From Schlesneria sp. (GTDB lineage Bacteria > Planctomycetota > Planctomycetia > Planctomycetales > Planctomycetaceae): a stretch of 13,804 nucleotides of DNA. How positions within the stretch are numbered: position 1 is the first letter of the stretch; each line of letters opens with the position of its first letter. Under the pieces are notes generated by a model that had not been told where the DNA came from, did not search any database, and worked only from the letters and a program-made list of their open reading frames with translations. The position numbers were made by a program, and so were the translations under genes. This document shows, in pieces, positions 1 through 7,870 of this stretch. The stretch covers positions 1-13,804 of the forward strand of contig JANXOO010001411.1 in NCBI GenBank assembly GCA_025353525.1, given 5' to 3'.

Positions 1-2333
1 CCTTCGCGCAGTTTTTCAGCCGTCTCGACCATACGCTGTCGAGTCTGTTCGAGCTGGTTTTTCGTCTCGGCGACGTTTTCCTGTTGTGCCGATTTGTTCA
101 GTTTGTTACGCAGTTCGTCGGTATCGTGCAACAGTTGCTGCTGTTCTTCGCGAAGCCGCTTCAGGCGGCGTTCAATTTCTTCTTTCTCGTCGTCCGTTTT
201 TGCCTGACGCATTTGCGCGTCGAGTTCCTTCAACTGCTGATTGAGTTCCTCCTGACGGCGGGCCATTTCTTTCAGCCGGTCAAGAATCGCCAGTGCTTCG
301 CGGTTGATATTGCTTTCTTCTTTTTTGGCACCTTGTTTCTCGGATTCATAGCGATTGTCTTTGCGCTTTAATTCGAGGTCGAGCTTTTCCTTTTCCTCGT
401 TCTGCTGTCCGTTCCCCTTGGCTTTGGACTGCGTCAACAGATGCTCTTTCGCACGCAGTTTCAGCAAACCCTGGTAGGCAGCCTGCTCGGCCGCAATCGC
501 GGATGGCATTGGCAAAAACGCTTTCTCGCTCAAAATCCGGCCCAGTTCTTTTTCCGCCTTCTGCATGCCCTCGTTGATTGTCGCGAAGATCGGTTGCAGT
601 TGAGGTTGATTCATCTTTTCGCGAAGTGTCGCCAGCTTTTGAATCGCCAGCGTTTGGCTCTGGTGAATCGCACCGATATCTTCAGCAGACTTCGACGACC
701 AGGCCGGATTCACGAGTCGTCCGATCTTCCAACTACTGATAATGATCTGTTTTTGAAGTTCCAGCAGTTTGGCCAGTGATTCGGGAGGCTTCTGTGACGC
801 CTGCATTTCTCCCGCACCCTGCTGATCGACCTGACGGTAAATCTCGTCAAACGCCCGCACCTCGGCGAAATAAACGTCACCACTTGTTGTTCGTCGCTGC
901 CCGTCGGGCCCATAATCGACCGCATAAAGAAACCACGTGAGCAGATCATCGGGCTGAACTCGCAAGTCTTCAAGCTGCTGCAACGATGACAGCTTGTGCT
1001 GCTCGCCCCCTTTCAGATGTTGGCCCAGCGGCAAAGTGATCGGATCTTTTCCCGGGATCTGAACAACGATCCCCGCTTCCAGGACGCCAAAGTCGTCGAT
1101 GGTCGTCGCTTCAATGGCAACTTCTTCCAACGGCGAAACTTTGACATCCTTACCGGGAAACGTCAGCTTCAGGTCAGGCACACGATTCGGGACAACGTCG
1201 ATCCGATACTCTTCGGGGTCGCGATTCTTTCGCCCGGCATCGTCGACCAGTTCCAGCTTCAACCGCATTCTTGTTGTTGGAACAAACTCCGTCAGATATG
1301 TTTCAGGATCGTTCGGATCGGCTTGCAAGTCGATTGGTTTGCCGGTCGCAGGAACGAGTCTCGCGATCGCAAGCGTCTTGTTCACCTTGCACAAGATCCT
1401 GACCGTCGTTCCTTCGACGACTGAAGCTTCAAATGCATCAGGAAGTTTTTTTGATGCCAATTCGGTATAGGCGGGAAACCGGAGATCAAGGTCTGACCTC
1501 ACCAGTGTCGGCAGGTCGTAGACGCTCACGCGGTACTCTCGCGACTGCTTGCCATCGAAGTCGACCCGATACGTGATGTCTCGTTTGATTGGTGGCAGTC
1601 GCGTCGCGAACACGGGATCATCGAGACTCCTGGTGAGCGGAAGTCGTGTCTCGGCTTCGTCAGCATTTCGCCAGATCACATGAACGTCAGCGGGCGGTGT
1701 CCCTTGAAACCGGGCCAGGACCAGCAGGCTGCTGCCACGTTCCAGGTCTGAATCACCCGGTTCCACTTCGATCGGCAATTCTCCGGAAACCGGATCGATG
1801 ATCGATTTCGTTGTCGCCACAGCGGAGACAGGTTTTGTCGTGACCTGCATCACCATCAATCCGGTCAGTACAAATATGGAGAATGCGGAGAACTGCCATG
1901 CGATTGCGTTGGCCATCTGTCGTGGTGGAACGGATTCGGACCAGTCATTCATCCGGGAATGGTGGACCGCTTCGGCAATCACCTGACGCTGCAAAACATT
2001 CAGCCGCCCTGTTTCGAAATCGGGACATTGCTCCAACGCGGCGAGCAATCGCGAATTCAGATCGGGAAAGGCGTGCTCGATATGTCGAGCGACTTCGGAT
2101 TTGCGTGTCCCGAGTGTTTTCGACCGAATCCAGAGGGTCGTCGCGACCAATGTCGCGGCGACGATCCATGCAGAAGGAGGCAGCACAGGCCGACCTGCGA
2201 AAGCCCACGCGATCACAAATACCGAAAGGGCCGCCCAGGACCAGGTCAATCGCCGCCACAACCAAAGCCGCCCGATTCGCGTGGCGACATTCGACAACTG
2301 CTGGCGAAGCTGGAATTCCAACATCAGTCTCAT
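1..2333 (-). CDS. Large membrane-anchored coiled-coil protein, DUF4175-like (3' end outside window)
   Basis: One frame stays open on the minus strand from an ATG at 2333 to the window edge, giving about 777 residues without a stop. The N-terminus has two hydrophobic segments (residues about 31-46 and 51-69) and a third at about 143-163. Between them is a soluble stretch containing ARHIEHAFPDLNSRLLAALE. Residues about 165-490 look like an extracytoplasmic beta-rich region. From about 490 on the protein is charged and helical, rich in Glu, Lys, Gln and Arg (for example RRQEELNQQLKELDAQMR), and is clearly coiled coil. This architecture resembles the DUF4175-like proteins of planctomycetes, often found near MoxR/DUF58 genes; the family name is from memory and is not certain. 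An alternative ATG at 2324 has a GGAG nine bases upstream and may be the true start. Function is unknown; a role in envelope architecture is a guess. The gene is first in its transcript, because the upstream neighbour is divergent. Confidence 0.8.
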   Translation of the reverse strand, partial: MRLMLEFQLRQQLSNVATRIGRLWLWRRLTWSWAALSVFVIAWAFAGRPVLPPSAWIVAATLVATTLWIRSKTLGTRKSEVARHIEHAFPDLNSRLLAALEQCPDFETGRLNVLQRQVIAEAVHHSRMNDWSESVPPRQMANAIAWQFSAFSIFVLTGLMVMQVTTKPVSAVATTKSIIDPVSGELPIEVEPGDSDLERGSSLLVLARFQGTPPADVHVIWRNADEAETRLPLTRSLDDPVFATRLPPIKRDITYRVDFDGKQSREYRVSVYDLPTLVRSDLDLRFPAYTELASKKLPDAFEASVVEGTTVRILCKVNKTLAIARLVPATGKPIDLQADPNDPETYLTEFVPTTRMRLKLELVDDAGRKNRDPEEYRIDVVPNRVPDLKLTFPGKDVKVSPLEEVAIEATTIDDFGVLEAGIVVQIPGKDPITLPLGQHLKGGEQHKLSSLQQLEDLRVQPDDLLTWFLYAVDYGPDGQRRTTSGDVYFAEVRAFDEIYRQVDQQGAGEMQASQKPPESLAKLLELQKQIIISSWKIGRLVNPAWSSKSAEDIGAIHQSQTLAIQKLATLREKMNQPQLQPIFATINEGMQKAEKELGRILSEKAFLPMPSAIAAEQAAYQGLLKLRAKEHLLTQSKAKGNGQQNEEKEKLDLELKRKDNRYESEKQGAKKEESNINREALAILDRLKEMARRQEELNQQLKELDAQMRQAKTDDEKEEIERRLKRLREEQQQLLHDTDELRNKLNKSAQQENVAETKNQLEQTRQRMVETAEKLRE

Positions 2334-2637
2334 CTCCGGTCCCGAGCGGAAATCGTTCAAACAGGCAAACTTACAGGATACCGTCCACCACAACGCCCGT
2401 CACGCCCGAGATTTATAATAGAGGCGATCCGGAACCGTTACTCGCCGTTGTGGCGAGTAACGGTTCCGCCCTGGATTGCTACGCGTCCTGATTTTTTCGG
2501 ATTTCGGGAACTTCTTCAACGTTCATTCCGTCAATGTCTCTGTCGTCAGAACGCCGCTGCGTTCCGGCGGCGGTGACGTTACTGCCCTGTCAATCTTGCG
2601 ATCGCTCAAATCTCAACGCGAAATATGGAATCAAATT
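2334..2637. other. Divergent intergenic region (304 bp)
   Basis: This gap separates two divergently transcribed genes and should contain both promoters. I see no convincing -35/-10 pair. Its only strong structure is the hairpin at 2430-2468. A plus-strand frame is open from a TTG at 2476 into the DUF4139-like gene, but its first 54 codons look non-coding and no good ribosome binding site precedes the TTG. Confidence 0.6.
2430..2468. repeat. Perfect 17-bp inverted repeat with 5-nt loop
   Basis: The left arm 2430-2446 (CGGAACCGTTACTCGCC) is exactly complementary to the right arm 2452-2468, with loop GTTGT. The stem is long and stable and looks like a factor-independent terminator or a small dispersed repeat. 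It lies between divergent genes, so neither transcript ends here. That leaves an operator, a 5' UTR structure or a mobile palindromic repeat as possibilities. There is no clear U-tract on either side. Confidence 0.85.
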
Positions 2638-4479
2638 GTGTTACTAATCCATCGCCGCATCCGTTATTTGTTGCCTGTTATTTTGGTCGCTTCCGTCGCT
2701 GGCAGACCGTACCGGTCTGCCGCCGCCGACTCTGCCGACCATCGGCTGGGACTATCGACATCGCGGGTTTCCGTTTTCAAGGACGGCTATTACCTGGCGG
2801 TCAAAAGCGGCAGTGCGATCACCAACAAAGACGGCGAAGTTGTTCTGGAAGATGTTCCTGACGCTGCGGTTCTCGGTTCGATGTGGGCGACTTCGAACAA
2901 AGGGAAATTGCTCAGCATTGTGGCCTCGCGCGAGGTCGTGAGGAAGACGATCGACAAGGAAATGACGTGTTTTCAAACACTTGATCTGCTGCATGCAAAC
3001 GTCGGAAAACAGGCGAAAATTATCCTCACAGACAAGTCCATCATTCAGGGGACGATTCGTACCGTCCTTGCTGAAGCGACATCTGCCGCCCCGACACCTC
3101 ATCAACGCGAATTGTTTCATCTGGACGACGATACCGCTGCCAACCCGATGTCCCCGGTGACCGCTCAGGCTGCGTCGATTTCGGCGACAATCTCAGGAAT
3201 TACCGGATCACAATTCATTCTCGACACGGACGAAGGCGACGTAGTCCTTTCCACGGGGCAGATCGCCACGCTGACAATCAGAAATATGAAGTCGACGATG
3301 CCGCGAACTCTGACGACGACAGAGTCACCCAAACGGCTGACGTTTCGATTCGCCGAAGTCGGAAAACCGGTGGATGTGTCGCTGATTTATTTTCGGCCTG
3401 GCTTGCGCTGGATTCCGACGTACCGGGTCAATGTATCGCCGGACGAAGGGAAAAAGATTGCAACCATTTCAATGCAGGCAGAGTTCCTGAACGAAGCGGA
3501 AAACCTCGAAAACGTTCCAATCGATATCGTGGTTGGCGTGCCCCACTTCCGGTTTCGGGAAACGCCCAGTCCGCTGGTTCTTGAGGCAACGATGAGAAAC
3601 GTACTGCACCAGGCAGCCCCTGCCTTGATGAACCAGCCAATGCTGATGGGTCAGCAAGGTGGTTTCTTTTCCAATTCGATGTTCGACGCGCGAAGCGGCG
3701 AGCGGCATGGTGCCGGAAGCGGACCGGGCACCGGCGACGACCAACTGGCATTACCCGCAGAACTGGCCGCCGAGGGGGCCGGAGACTTGTTCGTCTATAC
3801 AATCCCCCGGCTGAACCTGCGCAAGGGACAGCGAGCTGCAATGCCGATTTTGACTGCCGATGTGCCGTATCGTGATCTTTATACGTGGGACATTCACGAA
3901 ACCCGAAACGAACGCGGTGGTTCAGTAGCTGCAGCAGTCGGCAGAGGTATCACATCCCCACTGCAGATTTCCGAAAACCGCGTGTGGCATCAACTGGTTC
4001 TGTCGACTACGACACGATTCCCGTGGACGACTGGGCCCGCGATGGTCGTTCAGGGAACTCAACCGCTTGGCCAGGACATGATGACATACACGTCGCCCGG
4101 CGGCGAGGTCAGGTTGCCGATCACTGTCGCAGTCGACTTGCGAGGTTCACTCGACGACGAAGAGACCGATCGGAAGCTGAACGATTTGAACGTGAACAAC
4201 GTGAATTATGCGCGGATCAGCAAGTCGGCGACACTTTTACTTCAAAACCGGAAAAAGAGCCCCGTCGAAATTGAAATCTCGTTCCGAACCGGTGGGAAAG
4301 CAACGGAAGCGACACTCGATGGAAAAATTACTCTCAGGCCGCATGCCCCGGAAGACTGGATTAACAGTCAGGGATACGCGGCCGTCAACAACAGTTCGAT
4401 CACAGTCTGGCGGTCGTCCGTGAAACCGGGCGAGTCGTTCGCACCAACCGTCAAGTACCACTATTTCGCATTACATTGA
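2638..4479 (+). CDS. Secreted DUF4139-like protein
   Basis: The preferred start is GTG at 2638, which gives 613 residues. It is preceded by GGAA eight bases upstream and begins with a basic stretch and hydrophobic core (residues about 10-22), followed by Ala-Ala-Ala near residue 30 as a likely signal peptidase site. After the leader, [17 protein letters not shown] resembles the N-terminal strand typical of DUF4140/DUF4139 proteins. The second half has [16 protein letters not shown], then [20 protein letters not shown], then [20 protein letters not shown], matching the order of segments in DUF4139. A Gly/Met-rich linker of about 60 residues sits between these blocks. Biochemical function is unknown; the protein probably acts outside the cytoplasmic membrane. 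Its stop lies inside the convergent pdxJ gene (19-bp overlap). The frame extends upstream to a TTG at 2476, but that start would bury the signal peptide. Family assignment is fairly sure, the start less so. Confidence 0.75.
   Translation: MLLIHRRIRYLLPVILVASVAGRPYRSAAADSADHRLGLSTSRVSVFKDGYYLAVKSGSAITNKDGEVVLEDVPDAAVLGSMWATSNKGKLLSIVASREVVRKTIDKEMTCFQTLDLLHANVGKQAKIILTDKSIIQGTIRTVLAEATSAAPTPHQRELFHLDDDTAANPMSPVTAQAASISATISGITGSQFILDTDEGDVVLSTGQIATLTIRNMKSTMPRTLTTTESPKRLTFRFAEVGKPVDVSLIYFRPGLRWIPTYRVNVSPDEGKKIATISMQAEFLNEAENLENVPIDIVVGVPHFRFRETPSPLVLEATMRNVLHQAAPALMNQPMLMGQQGGFFSNSMFDARSGERHGAGSGPGTGDDQLALPAELAAEGAGDLFVYTIPRLNLRKGQRAAMPILTADVPYRDLYTWDIHETRNERGGSVAAAVGRGITSPLQISENRVWHQLVLSTTTRFPWTTGPAMVVQGTQPLGQDMMTYTSPGGEVRLPITVAVDLRGSLDDEETDRKLNDLNVNNVNYARISKSATLLLQNRKKSPVEIEISFRTGGKATEATLDGKITLRPHAPEDWINSQGYAAVNNSSITVWRSSVKPGESFAPTVKYHYFALH
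2701..2721. repeat. Short perfect palindrome in the signal-peptide region
   Basis: Arms GGCAGACCG (2701-2709) and CGGTCTGCC (2713-2721) are perfect complements with a 3-nt spacer. The palindrome is inside the coding sequence, just after the hydrophobic core of the signal peptide, where it encodes Gly-Arg-Pro-Tyr-Arg-Ser. It could form an mRNA hairpin about 60 bases after the start, or be a chance result of biased codon use. Confidence 0.5.
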
Positions 4480-5195
4480 GCAGCGACGATCAATCGTTTC
4501 ATTTCGCTGACGGCCTGCGAAAATCCGACCATGATCGCTCGTGCAACGATGCTGTGACCGATGTTCAGTTCAGCGGCATCGGGGATCGCCGCGACCGGTT
4601 GCACATTGCGATACGTCAGGCCGTGTCCAAGATTCAGTTGCAGGCCGCAGTCGCGAGCGAATCGTCCGGCCTTCAGAAGCTGCTCCAGTTCGTGCGCCTG
4701 TGCTGCTGCAGAGATCGCGTCTGCGTATCGCCCCGTGTGAAGTTCGACAGCCGCACAACCCAGCCCTTTGGTCGCTTCGATCTGGTTTTCTGCCGGGTCG
4801 ATAAACAGGCTGACCGCAACCCCGGCCGCATGCAATCGATCGACACACCGGCGAACCCGATCGAGGTTTCCGACGACATCCAGTCCCCCTTCGGTCGTGA
4901 CCTCTTGCCGTTTCTCTGGCACGAGTGTCGCCAGTTGCGGCAGGATTTCGATCGCAAAATCGGTGATTGCCGGTTCGGCAGCCATCTCGAAATTGAGCTT
5001 CACCTGCACGGTCTGTTTCAAAACGCGAACGTCACGATCCTGGATATGTCGGCGGTCTTCGCGCAGGTGAACCGTGATCACATCGGCACCGCCCAGTTCC
5101 GCCAGCGCAGCCGCCCAGACGGGATCCGGCTCGACCGTGCGTCGCGCCTGTCGCACAGTGGCGACGTGATCAATGTTGACTCCCAAAGTTGCCAT
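4461..5195 (-). CDS. pdxJ: Pyridoxine 5'-phosphate synthase PdxJ
   Basis: The 244-residue product has the usual length for PdxJ. This cytoplasmic TIM-barrel enzyme condenses 1-deoxy-D-xylulose 5-phosphate with 3-amino-2-oxopropyl phosphate to pyridoxine 5'-phosphate in the DXP-dependent vitamin B6 pathway. Diagnostic motifs appear in order: [14 protein letters not shown] (residues 5-18), [20 protein letters not shown] (36-55), LNFEMA (67-72), TTEGGLDV (100-107), [28 protein letters not shown] and [12 protein letters not shown]. His43, Arg45, His50, Glu70 and His191 correspond to conserved active-site positions of E. coli PdxJ (His45, Glu72 and His193 by my recollection). The ATG at 5195 fits the family N-terminus exactly; a GAG lies about eight bases upstream. 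The 3' end overlaps the convergent DUF4139-like gene. A hairpin at 5257-5285 probably separates it from the upstream regulator gene, so it likely has its own promoter in 5196-5256. No other B6 gene is visible. Confidence 0.97.
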   Translation of the reverse strand: MATLGVNIDHVATVRQARRTVEPDPVWAAALAELGGADVITVHLREDRRHIQDRDVRVLKQTVQVKLNFEMAAEPAITDFAIEILPQLATLVPEKRQEVTTEGGLDVVGNLDRVRRCVDRLHAAGVAVSLFIDPAENQIEATKGLGCAAVELHTGRYADAISAAAQAHELEQLLKAGRFARDCGLQLNLGHGLTYRNVQPVAAIPDAAELNIGHSIVARAIMVGFSQAVSEMKRLIVAAQCNAK

Positions 5196-5256
5196 ATTCG
5201 ACTCAACGTTTTAAAGGATGATACTGTGCGCGGTCTGAAGTGAAGTCATTGACAAA

Positions 5257-5285
5257 TTCGGCGACAATTGGCAATTGTCGCCGGA
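5257..5285 (-). terminator. Hairpin after the PAS-AAA-Fis regulator gene
   Basis: GGCGACAATTG (5260-5270) and CAATTGTCGCC (5272-5282) are perfect inverted arms around one base. Folding would leave a 3-nt loop, and the stem extends outward by a C-G, a T-G wobble and a T-A pair. It begins about 40 bases downstream of the regulator stop on the minus strand and ahead of pdxJ, the position expected for a terminator. Only a short T-run follows on the minus strand, so termination efficiency is uncertain. The near-perfect dyad could also be a protein-binding site upstream of pdxJ. Confidence 0.6.
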
Positions 5286-5324
5286 AACAGCTTCCGACGT
5301 TCACCGAGTGTGTCATCGGGGTTT

Positions 5325-6707
5325 TTATCCCTCCGCAGCGTCGGCATCATCGTCGACAATGCCTAATACTTCCATCCTGCGGTACAGTCGCGGACGGGTA
5401 ATCCCTAGTAACTCGGCTGCCTTCGCCTTGTTTTGTCGTGATTCAAGAAGTGCCAGTTCAATCTGTTCCCGTTCGACCTTCAGCAGTAGCGGATCGAGCG
5501 GTTCCGATCGCTTGCGCTGCGGAGGTCCGATCGATTGACCGGTGACTCCGGTGCGGAACCGGAACGGAAGGTGAGCGGATTCAATCAACGTACCGGGACA
5601 ATCGCTGCGAGCTTCGGTCACGACAGTACGCAGTTCAGCAACGTTGCCAGGCCAGTGATAGCGCCGAAACTGATCGAGCACATCTGCATGAAACCCGCAG
5701 ACCTGCCTGGCATCACCACGGTTCAGCTCTTCCAGGAAAAACTGTGCCAGAGGTTCGAGATCTTCCGTACGTCCACGAAGCGCAGGAACCGATATTGTGA
5801 TCGCGGTCATTCCGAAAAGCAGTTCGCTGAGAAAGCCTTTCGATTCCACCAGCGGTTCCAGTGGCAGATGCGATGCCGCCATCATCCGGGGACTGGTGAG
5901 ACTCTTCGATTCGATCAGTTTCAAAACGATCCGTTGCAGATCCCGTGGCAGTTCGTCGATTCGGTCGAGATAGACCGTTCCGATCCCGAACGCGTCATCT
6001 CGATGAGACTCCGTCATTCGCAACAGAGTCGATTCAAGAAAATCGGCAGGAAGCGAGCGACAATCCAGTGGCACAAACGAACGATGGCTTTGCTCGCCGG
6101 AATGATGAACTGACCGAGCCATAAATTTGCGGCCAGTCCCCGATTCCCCCTGGAAAAATATCGGTAACGACGACTTCCCGGCGAGTTTCGACTGGCCCAG
6201 GGCGCGTCGCATGGCAGGACAACGACCAATCAGATTTCCGTTGCCGATATCCTGCCTGAGTGATCGCCGCAATTCTGCAAGTTCGTGATGCAACCGTTCT
6301 GCAATCGGCAAGGAATCAATCGCACGGGCTTCGGTCGCCAGCTGAATGATTCCGAGTGACGCCTGTACGACCTGCTCGCTATTGGTCAGCGGGTAAAAAT
6401 GGACGAGGCATTCGAGAGGATCCATGTCGCGGCGGGCAACGCGGGTCGGCGTCACGACGGTTGATCCGCGCCAAACATCCGACGGTGGCGTCAACGACGC
6501 CCTCAATGCCGCCGTCGACGATGTGTCGGCTTCAGTGACATATTCGCAAACTTGCCCGAGCAGTTCGGCGGGAGGCCAGCCGGTCAGCCGTTCGCATCCG
6601 CTGTTGAAGAATACCAAACGGCGGTGGGCGTTCAGGACGAACATCGCGACCGAAGTATCCTTCAGCCAGACTTCCAGGCGACGAGTCGTCCGTACGCGAT
6701 TGGTCAT
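5325..6707 (-). CDS. PAS-AAA+-Fis regulator with a degenerate sigma-54-activator domain
   Basis: The 460-residue protein has the NtrC-type layout. A PAS domain spans about residues 11-125 (FFNSGCERLTGWPPAELLG is a typical PAS core). A short helical linker follows, then a sigma-54-interaction AAA+ region at about 158-383, and a Fis-type helix-turn-helix at about 408-446 (NKAKAAELLGITRPRLYRRM). The AAA+ signatures are all abnormal. Walker A reads GESGTGRK (187-194), with Arg for the catalytic Lys. The GAFTGA loop is absent and its region shortened to LLRMTESHRDDAFGIG. Walker B is GTVYLDRI, with Arg for Glu. The usual YYRLN arginine finger is LFGMT (297-301). Sensor II WPGNVREL is WPGNVAEL. From family knowledge, such a domain should neither hydrolyse ATP nor remodel sigma-54 holoenzyme. 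DNA binding by the intact HTH looks possible. The gene starts 11 bp after the RsbW-like gene, implying cotranscription. Confidence 0.88.
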   Translation of the reverse strand: MTNRVRTTRRLEVWLKDTSVAMFVLNAHRRLVFFNSGCERLTGWPPAELLGQVCEYVTEADTSSTAALRASLTPPSDVWRGSTVVTPTRVARRDMDPLECLVHFYPLTNSEQVVQASLGIIQLATEARAIDSLPIAERLHHELAELRRSLRQDIGNGNLIGRCPAMRRALGQSKLAGKSSLPIFFQGESGTGRKFMARSVHHSGEQSHRSFVPLDCRSLPADFLESTLLRMTESHRDDAFGIGTVYLDRIDELPRDLQRIVLKLIESKSLTSPRMMAASHLPLEPLVESKGFLSELLFGMTAITISVPALRGRTEDLEPLAQFFLEELNRGDARQVCGFHADVLDQFRRYHWPGNVAELRTVVTEARSDCPGTLIESAHLPFRFRTGVTGQSIGPPQRKRSEPLDPLLLKVEREQIELALLESRQNKAKAAELLGITRPRLYRRMEVLGIVDDDADAAEG

Positions 6708-6718
6708 GTTCGATCGAG

Positions 6719-7135
6719 TCAGGTCTGATGGAGTTTTTCGAGCACGACCACGTTCCCCCGCTCGTTGTACTCGATTTTAGTCATGAACTCGCGCATCAGC
6801 ATCAATCCCCGACCGCACGGGCGTTCAAGGTTTTCATCGGATGTCGGATCGGGAACATCCTCGGGACGAAATCCGTCACCCTGATCCTCGATGCGAATGC
6901 GAACGCCCCGTTCATCCATCCGGAAGTCGATGCGGACCTGTTTATCGGGACTCAATCGATTTCCGTGTTTGATTGCATTCGCCACGGCCTCATCGACGGC
7001 GAGTCGAATGCCGAAGACTTCACGGGAAGTAAAAGCAGCACTTCCGACGGCAACAACGATCCGCTCGACGAGCGCCTGACCTGATTCGTAATCGCTGGAA
7101 ATCGCAACCTCGAATTGATTGCTGGAAGCATTCAC
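6719..7135 (-). CDS. RsbW/SpoIIAB-like serine kinase (anti-sigma HATPase)
   Basis: The 138-residue protein is a compact GHKL/HATPase_c domain of the anti-sigma factor type. The N-box is RLAVDEAVANAIKHGN (residues 44-59), with Glu49 and Asn53 placed for Mg-ATP binding. The G1 box is DQGDGF (84-89) and the G2 region is CGRGLMLMREFM (107-118). All look intact, so kinase activity is plausible. In known systems such proteins bind a sigma factor or other target and phosphorylate a STAS-domain antagonist. Here the likely antagonist is encoded just upstream, and the next gene, 11 bp downstream, is a DNA-binding regulator instead of a sigma factor. The start is a GTG at 7135 with no strong ribosome binding site; an ATG at 7131 is out of frame. 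The 166-bp gap to the STAS gene holds an inverted repeat, so expression may be partly uncoupled. Confidence 0.9.
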   Translation of the reverse strand: MNASSNQFEVAISSDYESGQALVERIVVAVGSAAFTSREVFGIRLAVDEAVANAIKHGNRLSPDKQVRIDFRMDERGVRIRIEDQGDGFRPEDVPDPTSDENLERPCGRGLMLMREFMTKIEYNERGNVVVLEKLHQT

Positions 7136-7251
7136 GTCGGGAAACTCGCTTGAGACGCGGTAACGATCGAAAGTTTTATGACAATTCGACTACCGTGTCC
7201 CGGCCCGAAGCAAACGGCAGTGCTGACAGGATTACGTCGGCCAACCCGCGA

Positions 7252-7279
7252 CTTGTGGTCACTTTCTGCAGACCACAAG
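7252..7279 (-). promoter_or_regulatory. Inverted repeat between STAS and HATPase genes
   Basis: CTTGTGGTC (7252-7260) and GACCACAAG (7271-7279) are perfect 9-bp arms around a 10-nt loop. The repeat begins 22 bases after the STAS stop on the minus strand. No U-run follows it. It might attenuate transcription or protect or process the mRNA, so that STAS and HATPase are made in different amounts, or it might be an operator. Confidence 0.5.
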
Positions 7280-7301
7280 AGACAGATTCGCCGACAAGAG
7301 G

Positions 7302-7658
7302 TTAGAAGCCTTCAAGAGCTTCTTCTTGCGTTGCCTTGATATCGAAAATCTTGTTCAGGCGCGTGATTTCAAAGACTTCGTAAATCTCGGGCCGAATGCA
7401 GCACAGACGCAGCTTGGACTTGGCTGCTTTCGCTTTCTTGTCCATTGTGATCAACTTGCCGAGTGCAGCACTTGACAAGTATTCGACCAGACTGAAGTCA
7501 AGGATTATTTTTCGGCATCCGTCTTCTTCAATTAATGCAAACAGATTGTTTCCGATTGCCTGAATGTTTGCTTCATCCAGAATCTTCTTGTCGACAAATT
7601 TGGCGATGGTGACACCGCCCACATCTTCAATATCAAGCCGTCGTTGACCCGTTGACAT
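7302..7658 (-). CDS. STAS-domain anti-anti-sigma-factor-like protein
   Basis: The 118-residue product is a single STAS domain of the SpoIIAA/RsbV type. The core strand and helix IILDFSLVEYLSSAALGKLI (residues 51-70) hold the pair Ser62-Ser63, where the phosphorylated serine of SpoIIAA (DSSGLG) aligns; Ser62 is the best candidate. LRLCCIRPEIYEVFEITRL follows as the usual second half. The ATG at 7658 is chosen because AGGA lies seven bases upstream and the STAS fold begins within ten residues. The frame continues upstream to an ATG at 7736, but the added 26 residues look non-coding. The protein probably binds the RsbW-like kinase encoded next and is regulated by its phosphorylation, making it the first gene of a three-gene signalling cluster. 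A cognate PP2C phosphatase is not in the window. Confidence 0.92.
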   Translation of the reverse strand: MSTGQRRLDIEDVGGVTIAKFVDKKILDEANIQAIGNNLFALIEEDGCRKIILDFSLVEYLSSAALGKLITMDKKAKAAKSKLRLCCIRPEIYEVFEITRLNKIFDIKATQEEALEGF

Positions 7659-7665
7659 ATCGTTT

Positions 7666-7669
7666 TCCT
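7666..7669 (-). promoter_or_regulatory. Ribosome binding site that fixes the STAS start
   Basis: On the minus strand AGGA is followed by seven bases and then ATG at 7658. This is the clearest Shine-Dalgarno motif in the signalling cluster and decides against the longer frame starting at 7736. Confidence 0.7.
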
Positions 7670-7738
7670 GTCCGAAGCCCTTCGTCAGTCTTTGCGCATC
7701 ATTTTGCCAAACACGGCTGATGTTCCCGGTCTTCATTG

Positions 7739-7767
7739 ATCATCCGATTTGTGTCCTGTGAAGTCAA
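7739..7767 (-). promoter_or_regulatory. Possible sigma-70-like promoter for the signalling cluster
   Basis: On the minus strand TTGACT (7767-7762) is followed by 17 bases and then GATGAT (7744-7739), a good -35 with a weak -10. It would place transcription start about 70 bases before the STAS ATG. The divergent metal permease gene begins at 7871, so this 212-bp gap should hold both promoters. The assignment rests on a short pattern only. Confidence 0.25.
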
Positions 7768-7870
7768 GTGTCGAAAATTAATGATCCGTTTCCGCACCGC
7801 CTGGCAAACGCGACCCGTTTTGGCGAGGATGGGTCACATTGGAATCGGTTTTCTGTGATCACCCTGCCCC

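Noticed and set aside
84..2576. Several plus-strand frames across the first 2.5 kb
   Set aside because: They lie opposite a continuous minus-strand coding frame with clear membrane and coiled-coil segments, and are low-complexity shadows of it.
2476..2637. N-terminal extension of the DUF4139-like gene from a TTG start
   Set aside because: It lacks a good ribosome binding site, reads as non-coding, and would place the signal peptide 60 residues inside the protein.
4476..5243. 255-codon open frame antisense to pdxJ
   Set aside because: It lies over a gene with unambiguous PdxJ motifs, and its translation has no recognisable domain and a shadow-like composition.
7659..7736. Upstream ATG (7736) for the STAS gene
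   Set aside because: The internal ATG at 7658 has a well-spaced AGGA and gives the standard STAS length; the extra 26 residues have no STAS character.
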